A stretch of 64,000 bases of DNA. Source: JACCZX01 sp963729165 (GTDB lineage Bacteria > Pseudomonadota > Gammaproteobacteria > Burkholderiales > Burkholderiaceae_F). The stretch lies in contig CAVSMM010000003.1 in NCBI GenBank assembly GCA_963729165.1, positions 62,001-126,000 of the forward strand, read 5' to 3'. Positions 17,547 to 25,638 of the stretch are shown one piece after another (position 1 is the first letter of the stretch; the number at the start of each line of letters is the position of its first letter). The notes beneath the pieces are model-generated. The model was given only the letters and a program-made list of their open reading frames with translations, searched no databases and was not told where the DNA came from. The position numbers were made by a program, and so were the translations under genes.

Positions 17547-18111
17547 GCGGCGGTGCATTCGGTGGAGGAATTGCCGCGTTGGGCGGGGGCGCGTTCGGCG
17601 GAGGAATTGCCGCGTTTCGCGGCGGCGCGCTGACGTATGGCGCCGGGGCCGGACCGGCGCTCGCCTGGCGCATCGAACGCGCGTAGCTGGCGGGCATTGG
17701 AACCTTGTGCCCCTGCGAGTACATGCACTGGTAATAGCTGCTGTCGAGACGCTGCTGAGAGGTGTACGACGCGGCTTGCGCGTTGCCGGCACCCACGGCA
17801 CCGCCGGTAAACAAACCGAGGCCGGCTCCGACACGCGCGCCATCGCCGCCGCCCAGTATTCCGCCGACGGCTGCGCCGAGAAGCGTACCGACGACTGCGC
17901 TGCCTACGGCGGCGTCGGTAGCCGCTTCGCCCGGCGTGGTTCCAGTCGCCTGCACGGCGTACTGACGGCAGGACGCATCATCAAACTGAAATTGATCGAA
18001 GCTCTTGCGACTGCCGGGCATCGCGCTGTAGCTGGGTCCAGTAGGCACCGTCGCGCAGCCGGAGAGAATCACGATCGCCACGGCGGGAATAAGCCCGCGC
18101 GCGTAACTCAT
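17494..18111 (-). CDS. Glycine-zipper lipoprotein with proline-rich tail
   Basis: A 205-residue protein. The N-terminus MSYARGLIPAVAIVILSGC has a lipobox (LSGC), so it should be a lipoprotein. The middle holds a glycine-zipper segment (GSAVVGTLLGAAVGGILGGG and GAGLGLFTGGAVGAG) of the outer-membrane YMGG/Rick_17kDa type. The C-terminus is a set of NAAIPPPNAPPPN repeats, which look extended and may span to peptidoglycan. Its ATG overlaps the stop of the upstream glycine-rich gene (ATGA), so the two form an operon. The 3' end overlaps the convergent DUF72 gene. Confidence 0.83.
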   Translation of the reverse strand: MSYARGLIPAVAIVILSGCATVPTGPSYSAMPGSRKSFDQFQFDDASCRQYAVQATGTTPGEAATDAAVGSAVVGTLLGAAVGGILGGGDGARVGAGLGLFTGGAVGAGNAQAASYTSQQRLDSSYYQCMYSQGHKVPMPASYARSMRQASAGPAPAPYVSAPPRNAAIPPPNAPPPNAAIPPPNAPPPNFAVPPPNAPPPYQQR

Positions 18112-18632
18112 TGGACGCTCGGCGTCGGCTGCGGCGCTACGCGCTGCCAGCCTTCGGCGCAATTACTGACGTAAGGATAGTAGCCTCGGGAACTCGCACA
18201 CCAATACCACCACTGCTGCGTGTTGGGATTGGGGGTCGGCGCCGCGGCGGGCGGCGGCGTTGCTCCCGCCGCGTCACTTTCAACCCACACCCTTTCCTGA
18301 GTAACAAACGGCGTGTATGCAACCGCTGGCGCGCCGTAATAGCCCCAGCCTGATCCCCAGTACCCGGGCCAGTACCCTGCGCCCCAGTAGCCTGGCCAGT
18401 AACCGGCACCCCAGTAACCCGGACCCCAATAGCCGCCACCCCAAAACCCAATGGAGCCGCGGTAGTAGTGACGATGACCACCGTGATAATGCCCACCGCC
18501 GTGATAACCCCCACCGCCGTGATAACCACCGCGCCCGCCGCCGCCCCCAGGGCGCGCGAATGCGGAGTCTGCTACGGTCGTTAAAGTGAGGGCGATCGCG
18601 CCCGCGGCGGCCAATGTCTTAAGCGGTGTCAT
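18108..18632 (-). CDS. Secreted Gly/Tyr/Trp-rich protein
   Basis: A 174-residue protein with a signal peptide (about 26 residues, ending at SAFA). A His/Gly-rich part (GGYHGGGGYHGGGHYHGGH) follows, then a repeated aromatic segment with units like YWGAGYWPG, and a C-terminal Pro-rich linker leading to TQQWWYWCASSRGYYPYVSN. The end, with WWYWC and YYPYV, is seen in many small proteobacterial envelope proteins without known role. His clusters could bind metal. It is the first gene of a two-gene operon with the glycine-zipper lipoprotein. Confidence 0.82.
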   Translation of the reverse strand: MTPLKTLAAAGAIALTLTTVADSAFARPGGGGGRGGYHGGGGYHGGGHYHGGHRHYYRGSIGFWGGGYWGPGYWGAGYWPGYWGAGYWPGYWGSGWGYYGAPAVAYTPFVTQERVWVESDAAGATPPPAAAPTPNPNTQQWWYWCASSRGYYPYVSNCAEGWQRVAPQPTPSVQ

Positions 18633-18741
18633 AGCAGTTTCCTACGTGCATCTAAGAGCAGTAGACACAACGCGTGAATGCTAGTTGCCGCCGACCAAAA
18701 AAGCCGTAGCAATATGTAACCAAGGCATGCAACTAACGCGT

Positions 18742-19218
18742 TTAGGCGGCCTTGGCCCGCGCCTCAATTCTGGCTTCCAGCGTCTGCAATCCGCGCAACA
18801 CGACCAACGCAAGCAGGGTTGCGCCAACGGCAAGCCACCACTGCTGCAGCGCTGCGCAAACGCCAATCCCGCCTGAAAACAGCAGCGAGGTCGCGGTTGT
18901 CAGCCCTTCGACCCGCTGGCCTTCGGGCCGAAAAATCGTGCCGGCGCCGATGAAACCCAGCGCAGTGACGACACCGCCCAACAATCGAAACGGGTCCGCG
19001 CTGATTAAATCAGGGTGCAGACGTGAAAACGTCGCAAGCATTGAGCCACCGACGCCGACAAGGAGCGCGCAGGCACCGGCCAGCATCATGTGCGTCCGAA
19101 ATCCCGCCGGCTTGTTCGCGGCCTCGCGCTCGTAACCGATCAGGCCACCAAGCAGCATGGCCGCTGCAACCTCGAAAAGCACGACCAACTGCGGCCATGC
19201 GTGCGCCAGCGCGTCCAT
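18742..19218 (-). CDS. MgtC/SapB family membrane protein
   Basis: A 158-residue protein with four to five hydrophobic helices and the MgtC signature. It has LLGGLIGYEREAANKPAGFR near residues 23-42, THMMLAGACALLVGVG, and FIGAGTIFRPEGQRVEGLTT. In pathogens MgtC modulates the F1Fo ATPase and survival at low magnesium; in environmental bacteria the role is unknown. It lacks the long C-terminal cytoplasmic domain of Salmonella MgtC, as in most short SapB-type members. Confidence 0.92.
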   Translation of the reverse strand: MDALAHAWPQLVVLFEVAAAMLLGGLIGYEREAANKPAGFRTHMMLAGACALLVGVGGSMLATFSRLHPDLISADPFRLLGGVVTALGFIGAGTIFRPEGQRVEGLTTATSLLFSGGIGVCAALQQWWLAVGATLLALVVLRGLQTLEARIEARAKAA

Positions 19219-19250
19219 AGAACGCTAAGCGCGGTCAATGCTAGAAGCGG

Positions 19251-19562
19251 CTAGTGCTTCCAGGGAATGTAATCGCGCAGATCGTTCGGAATGTAGTCGC
19301 GCAAATTGCTCAGAACGGCGCGACGGTCACGTAAGACGTACACGGCGATCAGCGCCACAACGGCTGCGCTTCCCAATGCAATTAGCGACGGTCTGGCTTG
19401 GCGCAAGCGGCGCTTCCAGACCTCGCGCGAGCGATTTTGTTCGGGCAGCACCGGTTCCAGACTTGCCTCATAGGCTGGCGAAATTGGATCGCTGGCCGGA
19501 AAACTCTCTGCGATCGCCTGATCGAGCAGCCGTTCGCGGTGTTCAGGGGTCTTGATTGCCAT
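19251..19562 (-). CDS. Small membrane protein with an ESFPASDP motif
   Basis: A 103-residue protein. ATG 19562 is preferred because the conserved part begins there. The N-terminus has RERLLDQAIAESFPASDPIS, a short motif (ESFPASDP) found in many small proteobacterial proteins of unknown function. A single membrane helix follows (LIALGSAAVVALIAVYVLRD) with a short tail repeating LRDYIP. It is encoded 32 bp downstream of MgtC in position but reads the same strand, upstream of it in transcription. Confidence 0.72.
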   Translation of the reverse strand: MAIKTPEHRERLLDQAIAESFPASDPISPAYEASLEPVLPEQNRSREVWKRRLRQARPSLIALGSAAVVALIAVYVLRDRRAVLSNLRDYIPNDLRDYIPWKH

Positions 19563-19757
19563 GGGATCTCCCGATGAAATTTTTGGGCGCTTTTTTGACG
19601 ATGAACCGGCGCGAGTAAGTACAAAAGCAAGCTCCATGCCGTCAGCGCGGAAGTAAAAGCGAGCGGGAGAGCCGGCGCAAAGCTTCAGCGAGAAGCCCTC
19701 ACTGGATCAGGGTTGAATGCCGGAAAACTGATTCGTGGATCCGCGCCAGGTGTCCGT

Positions 19758-20831
19758 TCAGCGCGCGTCACGCTCGCCAAGCGTGTCCTCGACATAGACC
19801 ATTTGCACGGTTACCAGCAGTGCCGCGGTTAGGGGCGCCGCGAGCAGCAAGCCCAGCCATCCGAAAAGCAATCCGCCCACCAATAGCGCGGTGAGCGTCA
19901 ATGCTGGCGGCAATTCGACCGTGCGCCGCTCGATTAGAGGAGTCAACAAATATCCTTCGAGGGTTTGGATGACACCGTAGAGCAATGCGACATACAGCAC
20001 TTGTGTCGGGCCCTGCAGCAGGGCGAAGAGCGCCGCCGGAATGAACGCCAGCAACGGGCCTATATTTGGAATGAAATCGAGGAGCGCAGCGATCAGTGCC
20101 AGCGCAGCTGCCATCTTCACGCCGAGCGCGATGAGGCCGATGAACACCGCCGTGCCCACCAGCGCCATCGAAATCGCTTTGCCGAAAAGCCACCATCGAA
20201 GCGTGTTCCCGATCGCATCCAGCACCTCGCGCGCACGCACGCGATGCGCAACGGGGAACAATCTGACGGTGCCGTCGATGTACGGTCGCGGATCGGCCGC
20301 CAGGTAGAGCGCAATCACGATCGCGACGACCGTCTTGCCGAGCGCCGTCAGCGTGCCGGAAACAGCGTTAGTGACCTTGCTTGCGACCTGCGCCGGTGGG
20401 ACGCCGGTGCCATCAACCTGCTGCGCGGTATCCAGAAAGGTTTCAAGCCAGACAAAGCGACTCAGTTCCTGCTGCAATCGCTGCAGCGCCGCGGGCAACG
20501 AAGCACGCAGCTCGCGAACCTGCTCGCCGATCGAAGGTGCGATGACCCATCCGATGACGCTCAGCGACACCGCCAGCAGTGCGACGACAATCACGACCGC
20601 CAAGCGCGGCGAAATGTGCAGCCGCGCCGCCAGCGGCTCGGCGAGCGAGCGCAGCAGTATCGCGAGCAGGATGCTGGCGAATACCAGCAGCAAAACATCC
20701 ACGGCGAACACGATCAGCAGCAGTACAACCGCCGCGAACGCGAGCTTGGCCCACGTGCGCTTGGTCACACGCGGACTCGGGGATTTGGTGGGTGTTTCGC
20801 CGGATGGCGGGGAGGTGCGCGTCGCACTCAT
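19758..20831 (-). CDS. AI-2E family transporter (PerM/TqsA-like)
   Basis: A complete 357-residue protein. It has a polar N-terminal tail, paired helices near residues 30-62, a large periplasmic/central region, and C-terminal helices containing the family signature (LLDFIPNIGPLLAFIPAALF, then GVIQTLEGYLLTPLIERRTV and LPPALTLTALLVGGLLFGWL). Members export small molecules including autoinducer-2 or ions; the substrate here is not known. It lies 10 bp downstream of uup on the same strand and is probably in the same transcript. Confidence 0.92.
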   Translation of the reverse strand: MSATRTSPPSGETPTKSPSPRVTKRTWAKLAFAAVVLLLIVFAVDVLLLVFASILLAILLRSLAEPLAARLHISPRLAVVIVVALLAVSLSVIGWVIAPSIGEQVRELRASLPAALQRLQQELSRFVWLETFLDTAQQVDGTGVPPAQVASKVTNAVSGTLTALGKTVVAIVIALYLAADPRPYIDGTVRLFPVAHRVRAREVLDAIGNTLRWWLFGKAISMALVGTAVFIGLIALGVKMAAALALIAALLDFIPNIGPLLAFIPAALFALLQGPTQVLYVALLYGVIQTLEGYLLTPLIERRTVELPPALTLTALLVGGLLFGWLGLLLAAPLTAALLVTVQMVYVEDTLGERDAR

Positions 20832-20841
20832 GGTGGCGCCA

Positions 20842-22669
20842 CTATAGGAGATTGGCCCGCGAGCGCGCTTCCAGTGCCGACCATTGCTCGAACTTCGCGG
20901 CGATCTGATGCTCGATCTGTTCGATGCGAAGCCGGTCGGATTTGAGTTTGCCCGCCTGGTCGCGGTGGTAGTCCGGCTGGCTCATACGCGCGCTGATGAC
21001 TTGCTGCTCACTTTCAAGCGCTTCGATTTCAGCGGGTAATGTGTCGAGCTCGCGTTGCTCTTTGTACGATAGCTTGATGCGCGGCGTGCGGGGCGCTGCC
21101 ACCTTGGCGGGTGCCGCCGCCTTATCAGGAGCTTCTGCACGGTCGCGAACTCGCCGCTGTATCAGCCAGTCCGAATAACCTCCCACGTACTCACGCCAGA
21201 TCCCGTCACCCTCGGCAACCAGCGTTTGCGTCACGACGTTATCGAGAAATGCGCGGTCGTGACTGACCAGCAGCAACGTACCGTCGTACTGCTGCAGCGT
21301 CGCTTCGAGCAATTCGAGCGACTCGATATCGAGATCGTTCGTCGGCTCATCGAGCACGAGCAGATTGGCCGGTTGCGCGAACAACCGTGCAAGCAGCAGT
21401 CGATTGCGCTCACCACCGGACAAGGTCTTGATCGGCGCTTCGGCACGTTGCGGCGGAAACAAGAAGTCGCCGAGGTAAGTCATGACGTGCTTGCGCTCGC
21501 CGCGGATTTCGATCCAGTCGGATCCGGGACTGATCGTCTCGATCAACGTCTTATCGGGATCGAGTGTCGCGCGCATCTGATCGAAGTAAGCCGGACTCAC
21601 TTTTGTGCCGATTCGTACCGTGCCGTGATCGGGAGGCAACGTGCCGAGCATCAACCGCAGCAGCGTCGTCTTGCCGGCACCGTTAGGACCGATCAGCCCG
21701 ATGCGATCACCGCGCAGGATTCGCATTGAAAGCTTGTTCGCGATCAGCGCCGGGCCGAACTGCTTGGTCACATCAGTGAGCTCGGTCACCAACTTGCCCG
21801 AGCGCTCGCCGGCGTCGACCGCAAGCTTCACATGGCCGATGTTGTCGCGCCGCGCGGCACGGGCGCGCCGTAGCTGTTCGAGCCGTTCGACGCGCCCTGC
21901 GTTGCGAGTACGTCTGGCTTCAATCCCACGTCGAATCCAAGCCTCTTCCTGCTGCCAAAACTTGTCGAACTTGCGAGCCGCTGTCTTTTCGGCCGCGAGC
22001 TCGACGGCTCGCCGCGCCTCCCACGCGCTGTAGTTACCGGGATACGACCGCAACAAGCCGCGATCGAGCTCGACGATGCGGGTCGTGACTCGATCGAGAA
22101 ATGCGCGGTCGTGCGTAATGACGATCATCGTCTGCTTCGCCAGCAACTCCTCGAGCAGCGTGATGCCGTCGATATCCAGGTGGTTCGTCGGCTCATCGAG
22201 CAGCATCAAGTCGGGAGAGAGAGCAAAAGCGAGCGCAAGGGCGCCGCGCTTGCGCTCGCCGCCTGACAGTCGCTGCCGGATCGGCCGCTTCGTCGAGGCC
22301 GAGCCGATGCATGTACTCGATCAGCCGCGCTTCAATGCGCCAGCGCTCGCGATCGTCGTGCGCTAACGCGTGCGTGTCACCATGCGCATCCAGGCCGCCG
22401 CGCAACGCGAGGCTCGCACGCAACGTCGGCGCGGATGGCAAAACGGGTTCCTGTTCGACCATCGCGAGCAACAGCCCGTCCTTTTTCTTGATCTCGCCGT
22501 TGTCGAGGTCGATCTTTGCTGCGATTGCATTTAGCAGAGAGCTTTTGCCGGTCCCGTTGCGCCCAATCAATCCGATGCGATCACCTGCATTCACCGTCAA
22601 CGATGCTCGGTCGAGCAACGGATGCAGGCCGAACGCGAGTTCGGCGTCAAGAATCGTTAGCAAAGACAT
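20842..22669 (-). CDS. uup: ABC-F ATPase Uup (one frameshift near 22268)
   Basis: Two frames join into a soluble twin-ATPase of about 608 residues. The first ATPase has Walker A GRNGTGKSS in the N-terminal piece, and LSGGERKRGALALAF and LMLLDEPTNHLDIDGI after the frame change. The second has GPNGAGKTT, LSGGERNRLLLAR and LLVLDEPTNDLDIESL. The C-terminal domain (about 80 residues, from KLSYKEQRELDTLP) is the charged coiled coil typical of Uup, which binds branched DNA or ribosomes. No membrane segments. The frame break falls just before the first signature motif. It follows the EamA gene by 9 bp. Confidence 0.88.
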
Positions 22670-22678
22670 CGTGTTCCG

Positions 22679-23602
22679 TCAGTGCGCGGCGGAGTGCCGC
22701 GCTGAGCTGATGAGGAAAATGCCCGCACCTGCACACGCGAGCGCCGCTGCCTGCACCCAGTTGAATGTTTCGCCGAGGAAGAAGATGCCGACGATCGTCG
22801 CGGCGATCGGCAGCGCCACGGTGAACACGCCGGCGTGACTAGCGGCCACGTGCTTAAGACCGGCCACCCACATCCACACGGCAAACAAGCTCGCCGCGAG
22901 CGAATAGAAAATGAGCAGCAGCCATAGGCTGGCAGTTAACGAGCCGACATCAAACGAAGCGAGCTGCCATAGTCCCAGCGGGGCGATCAATAGCAATCCC
23001 AGCAGGTTGATGAGCGCCGATACACGCAGCGGCGAGCGAGTTGCTGACAGCCGCTTCGAGATGATCACGTAGATCGCCTCGCACACCACGGCTCCGAACA
23101 ACAGCAGGTTGCCGAGCAGCACGGTCAGCGCCGAGCCGGGCTCAGCTGTCGGCTCGGTGCTTCGCGCCAACTGCAACAGCACAATGCCGGCCACCGCGAG
23201 CGCGATCGCGGTCCACACCCGCGGCGTCAACGTTTCGCGCAGGAACCAGCGCGACAGCAACGCCACGACTGCGGGCAACGTAGCAAGGGTGACGCCGGCT
23301 GCGGTCGCGGTCGTTAGCGCGATACCGCTCAACATGCAAATCGAAAAAAGGAAATTTCCGAAGAAAGAAAGCAAAAAGAAAAGCCGCCGCTCGGTACGCG
23401 TCAATGGCGCTTCTGCCTGCGCACGAAACGTCCACGGCAGCATGGCGACGGAGGCAATTGCAAACCGTAAAAATGCCAGCGCGAACACCGGGATGACTGC
23501 GACCAGCGGCTTCGACAGCGCGACATACGTGCCGACCAGTGCCATGGACGCCGTCAGCAGCAAGTAAGAGAAGAATTTTGATGATGGTGCGGCGGTATTC
23601 AT
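22679..23602 (-). CDS. EamA/DMT family transporter
   Basis: A complete 307-residue protein with ten hydrophobic helices in two EamA repeats. Typical elements include LRFAIASVAMLPW near the end of helix 3 and a second-repeat segment AAATIVGIFFLGETFNWVQA with the conserved Gly-Glu before the last helix. DMT carriers usually export amino acids or metabolites; substrate not predictable. First gene of an operon with uup and probably the AI-2E transporter. It is divergent from the rhodanese gene, sharing a 111-bp promoter region. Confidence 0.9.
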   Translation of the reverse strand: MNTAAPSSKFFSYLLLTASMALVGTYVALSKPLVAVIPVFALAFLRFAIASVAMLPWTFRAQAEAPLTRTERRLFFLLSFFGNFLFSICMLSGIALTTATAAGVTLATLPAVVALLSRWFLRETLTPRVWTAIALAVAGIVLLQLARSTEPTAEPGSALTVLLGNLLLFGAVVCEAIYVIISKRLSATRSPLRVSALINLLGLLLIAPLGLWQLASFDVGSLTASLWLLLIFYSLAASLFAVWMWVAGLKHVAASHAGVFTVALPIAATIVGIFFLGETFNWVQAAALACAGAGIFLISSARHSAAH

Positions 23603-23713
23603 TAGCGAGGCGACGATACCCGACGCATCGCACCAGCGAATATGTATATGCCGACGAAGTTAGCGCTGCTACGACAGCCTGTTTATGATGATTGCCCTTC
23701 TTCGTAGACGACC

Positions 23714-24310
23714 ATGAAAGCTATTGGCTCTTTAGTCGCGTGTGCGGTCTTCGCGCTGCTCGCGTCTGTTTCATTTGATGCTGCCGCGCAGAAGCTCGAC
23801 GCGTCGCGTGTGCCGGAAGAGATGCGGAGCCAGCAGGGGCTGTATCTGTCACCGACACAGGCGCATCAGTTTGTACGCGCGCAGAAAGGCAAGGTCCTGT
23901 TCGTCGACGTGCGCACGCGCGCCGAGGCGCAGTTTCTCGGGATGGCCACGCCGGTCGACGCGTTGGTGCCGTACGTCGAGTTCCAGGACTTCATGACCGA
24001 CTGGGACGAGACGAAGGGCTTTTACAAGCTCGAGCCGTTCAGCGACTTTGTTCCTGAAATCGGGCGCCGTTTGCAAGCCAAAGGTTTGAGCAAGAACGAT
24101 CCGGTAGTGCTGATCTGCAAGTCCGGAGAGCGCAGTTCACGCGCCGCCAACTTGCTCGCCGACTCGGGCTACACGCGCGTCTACACCGTGGTTTATGGAT
24201 TTGAAGGCGAGTTATCCGACAGCGGGCGCTACAACGTCAACGGCTGGAAAAACGCCAAGCTGCCGTGGAGTTACGACCTCGACAAGAGCAAGATGTATTT
24301 TCCGCGCTAG
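23714..24310 (+). CDS. Periplasmic rhodanese-like protein
   Basis: A 198-residue protein with a signal peptide (cleavage near AAAQ, residue 25) and one rhodanese domain. It has LFVDVRTRAEAQFLGM early and the active-site loop CKSGERS with Cys at about residue 135, followed by RAANLLADSGYTRVYTVVYG. The loop has the seven-residue geometry of sulfurtransferases. It lies 77 bp upstream of the HlyD-type adaptor of the peptide exporter on the same strand. This suggests but does not prove a link to export or redox handling of the Cys-containing peptide. Confidence 0.9.
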   Translation: MKAIGSLVACAVFALLASVSFDAAAQKLDASRVPEEMRSQQGLYLSPTQAHQFVRAQKGKVLFVDVRTRAEAQFLGMATPVDALVPYVEFQDFMTDWDETKGFYKLEPFSDFVPEIGRRLQAKGLSKNDPVVLICKSGERSSRAANLLADSGYTRVYTVVYGFEGELSDSGRYNVNGWKNAKLPWSYDLDKSKMYFPR

Positions 24311-24327
24311 CAGTGCGGATGTACGCG

Positions 24328-24346
24328 ACGCCGGCGCCCTCGGCGT
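24328..24346. terminator. Small hairpin between rhodanese and adaptor genes
   Basis: acgccg and cggcgt form a 6-bp stem with a 7-base loop, inside weaker outer complementarity (agtgc and gcact). No run of T follows on the plus strand, so it would be at most a weak terminator or attenuator between the rhodanese and exporter genes. Confidence 0.3.
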
Positions 24347-24387
24347 AGTTTGCACTAGCTGACTCCGCCGCCATAATCGCGGTCGCA

Positions 24388-25638
24388 ATGGCGACCAAGC
24401 TATTCCGGCAACAGGCAATCGACGCGCAGCGCGAGAAGCTGCTGGGAGAGGTGTCGCTCGCGCGTACGGTACCGATGTGGGGATACACGGCGCTTGCGGT
24501 CGCCTTCGCTGTCAGCCTCGTCGCGTTTTCGATCTGGGGCGAGTACGCCCGCCGCGAGCGTGTCGATGGATTTTTAGCGCTCGATTCGGGGGCGGCGCGC
24601 TTGCTAGCGCCGCAGGCGGGCACGATCACCGAGATTCTTGCGAAAGAAGGCGAGGAGGTGGCAGTCGGGCAGCCGCTGATCCGCCTGTCGTTCGAGCGCG
24701 TGACCGCATCCGGCGTGACGTCGGGCGAATTGGTGCAGCGCGAAATCGGCGATCGCATCAGTGGCTTGGAGCGTGAGCAACTGCAGGTTCGACTACTCGG
24801 CCGGCAACAGGCCGAGATCCTGCGCCGCAAGATGGACGACCTGCAGCGCGAGCTCGCGCAGTTCGAGCTCGAAATCAGGGCGCAGCAGACACGCCTGGCG
24901 TCGTCCCGAAACGAATACCAGCGCGCCGAAGACCTGTACAAGGACAAGTTCTATTCAGAAAGCAAGCTGATCGAGTTTCGCAACAACGTGCTCGACCAGC
25001 AGGTAAAACTGGAAGGTTTAAAACGACAGCGGGCCAGCGTCGAGCGCGAGCTGTCGTCGACTCGCTCGGAACTGCCGCTGATTGAAACCAAGGTCGGTTC
25101 GCAAATCGATCAGGTCAAGCGCCAGATGAGCGAGCTGCAGCAGGGTAGCGTGCAGGAGGCCGCGAAGCGGGAGAATGTCATCCGCGCCCCGATCGCCGGT
25201 GTGTTCACCAATATTGCTGCCAACAGCGGCGAAGCGGTGGCCGACGAAGCGCCGCTGGCGATGGTGGTCCCCAAAGGCGGCGGCCTGCATGCACAGCTGC
25301 TGGTACCCACGCGCGCGATCGGGTTCGTGCAGCCGGGCCAGGTGGTGGTCCTGAGATACGACGCATTTCCTTTCCAGCGCTTCGGGCAATATCGCGGCAC
25401 GGTCGAGCGCTTGAGCAGCACCGTGTGGTCGCCGGGCGAAAGAGTCGGTCCGATGACGGTGCGCGAGCCGGTGTATCGCGTCGACGTCAAGCTCGATTCG
25501 CAAAGTGTGATGTCGGGTGCGCAAACGCTCGCGCTGCGGCCCGGGATGTCGGTCAACGCCGACATCCTGCAGGAGAAGCGCAAGGTGTGGGAGTGGGTGT
25601 TCGAGCCCATTCTGTCGCTGAAGGAGAGGCTCGGCTGA
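24388..25638 (+). CDS. HlyD-family periplasmic adaptor of a peptide ABC exporter
   Basis: A complete 416-residue membrane-fusion protein of the CvaA/bacteriocin-secretion type. A single N-terminal membrane helix lies at about residues 31-49. A lipoyl half (RLLAPQAGTITEILAKEGEE) follows, then a long coiled-coil hairpin of about 130 residues (RRKMDDLQRELAQFELEI), the second lipoyl half (ENVIRAPIAGVFTNIAANSG) and a beta-barrel with QPGQVVVLRYDAFPFQRFG. It links the inner-membrane exporter to an outer-membrane channel, which must be encoded elsewhere. Its stop overlaps the ATG of the exporter (TGATG), so the two proteins are made together. Confidence 0.93.
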   Translation: MATKLFRQQAIDAQREKLLGEVSLARTVPMWGYTALAVAFAVSLVAFSIWGEYARRERVDGFLALDSGAARLLAPQAGTITEILAKEGEEVAVGQPLIRLSFERVTASGVTSGELVQREIGDRISGLEREQLQVRLLGRQQAEILRRKMDDLQRELAQFELEIRAQQTRLASSRNEYQRAEDLYKDKFYSESKLIEFRNNVLDQQVKLEGLKRQRASVERELSSTRSELPLIETKVGSQIDQVKRQMSELQQGSVQEAAKRENVIRAPIAGVFTNIAANSGEAVADEAPLAMVVPKGGGLHAQLLVPTRAIGFVQPGQVVVLRYDAFPFQRFGQYRGTVERLSSTVWSPGERVGPMTVREPVYRVDVKLDSQSVMSGAQTLALRPGMSVNADILQEKRKVWEWVFEPILSLKERLG

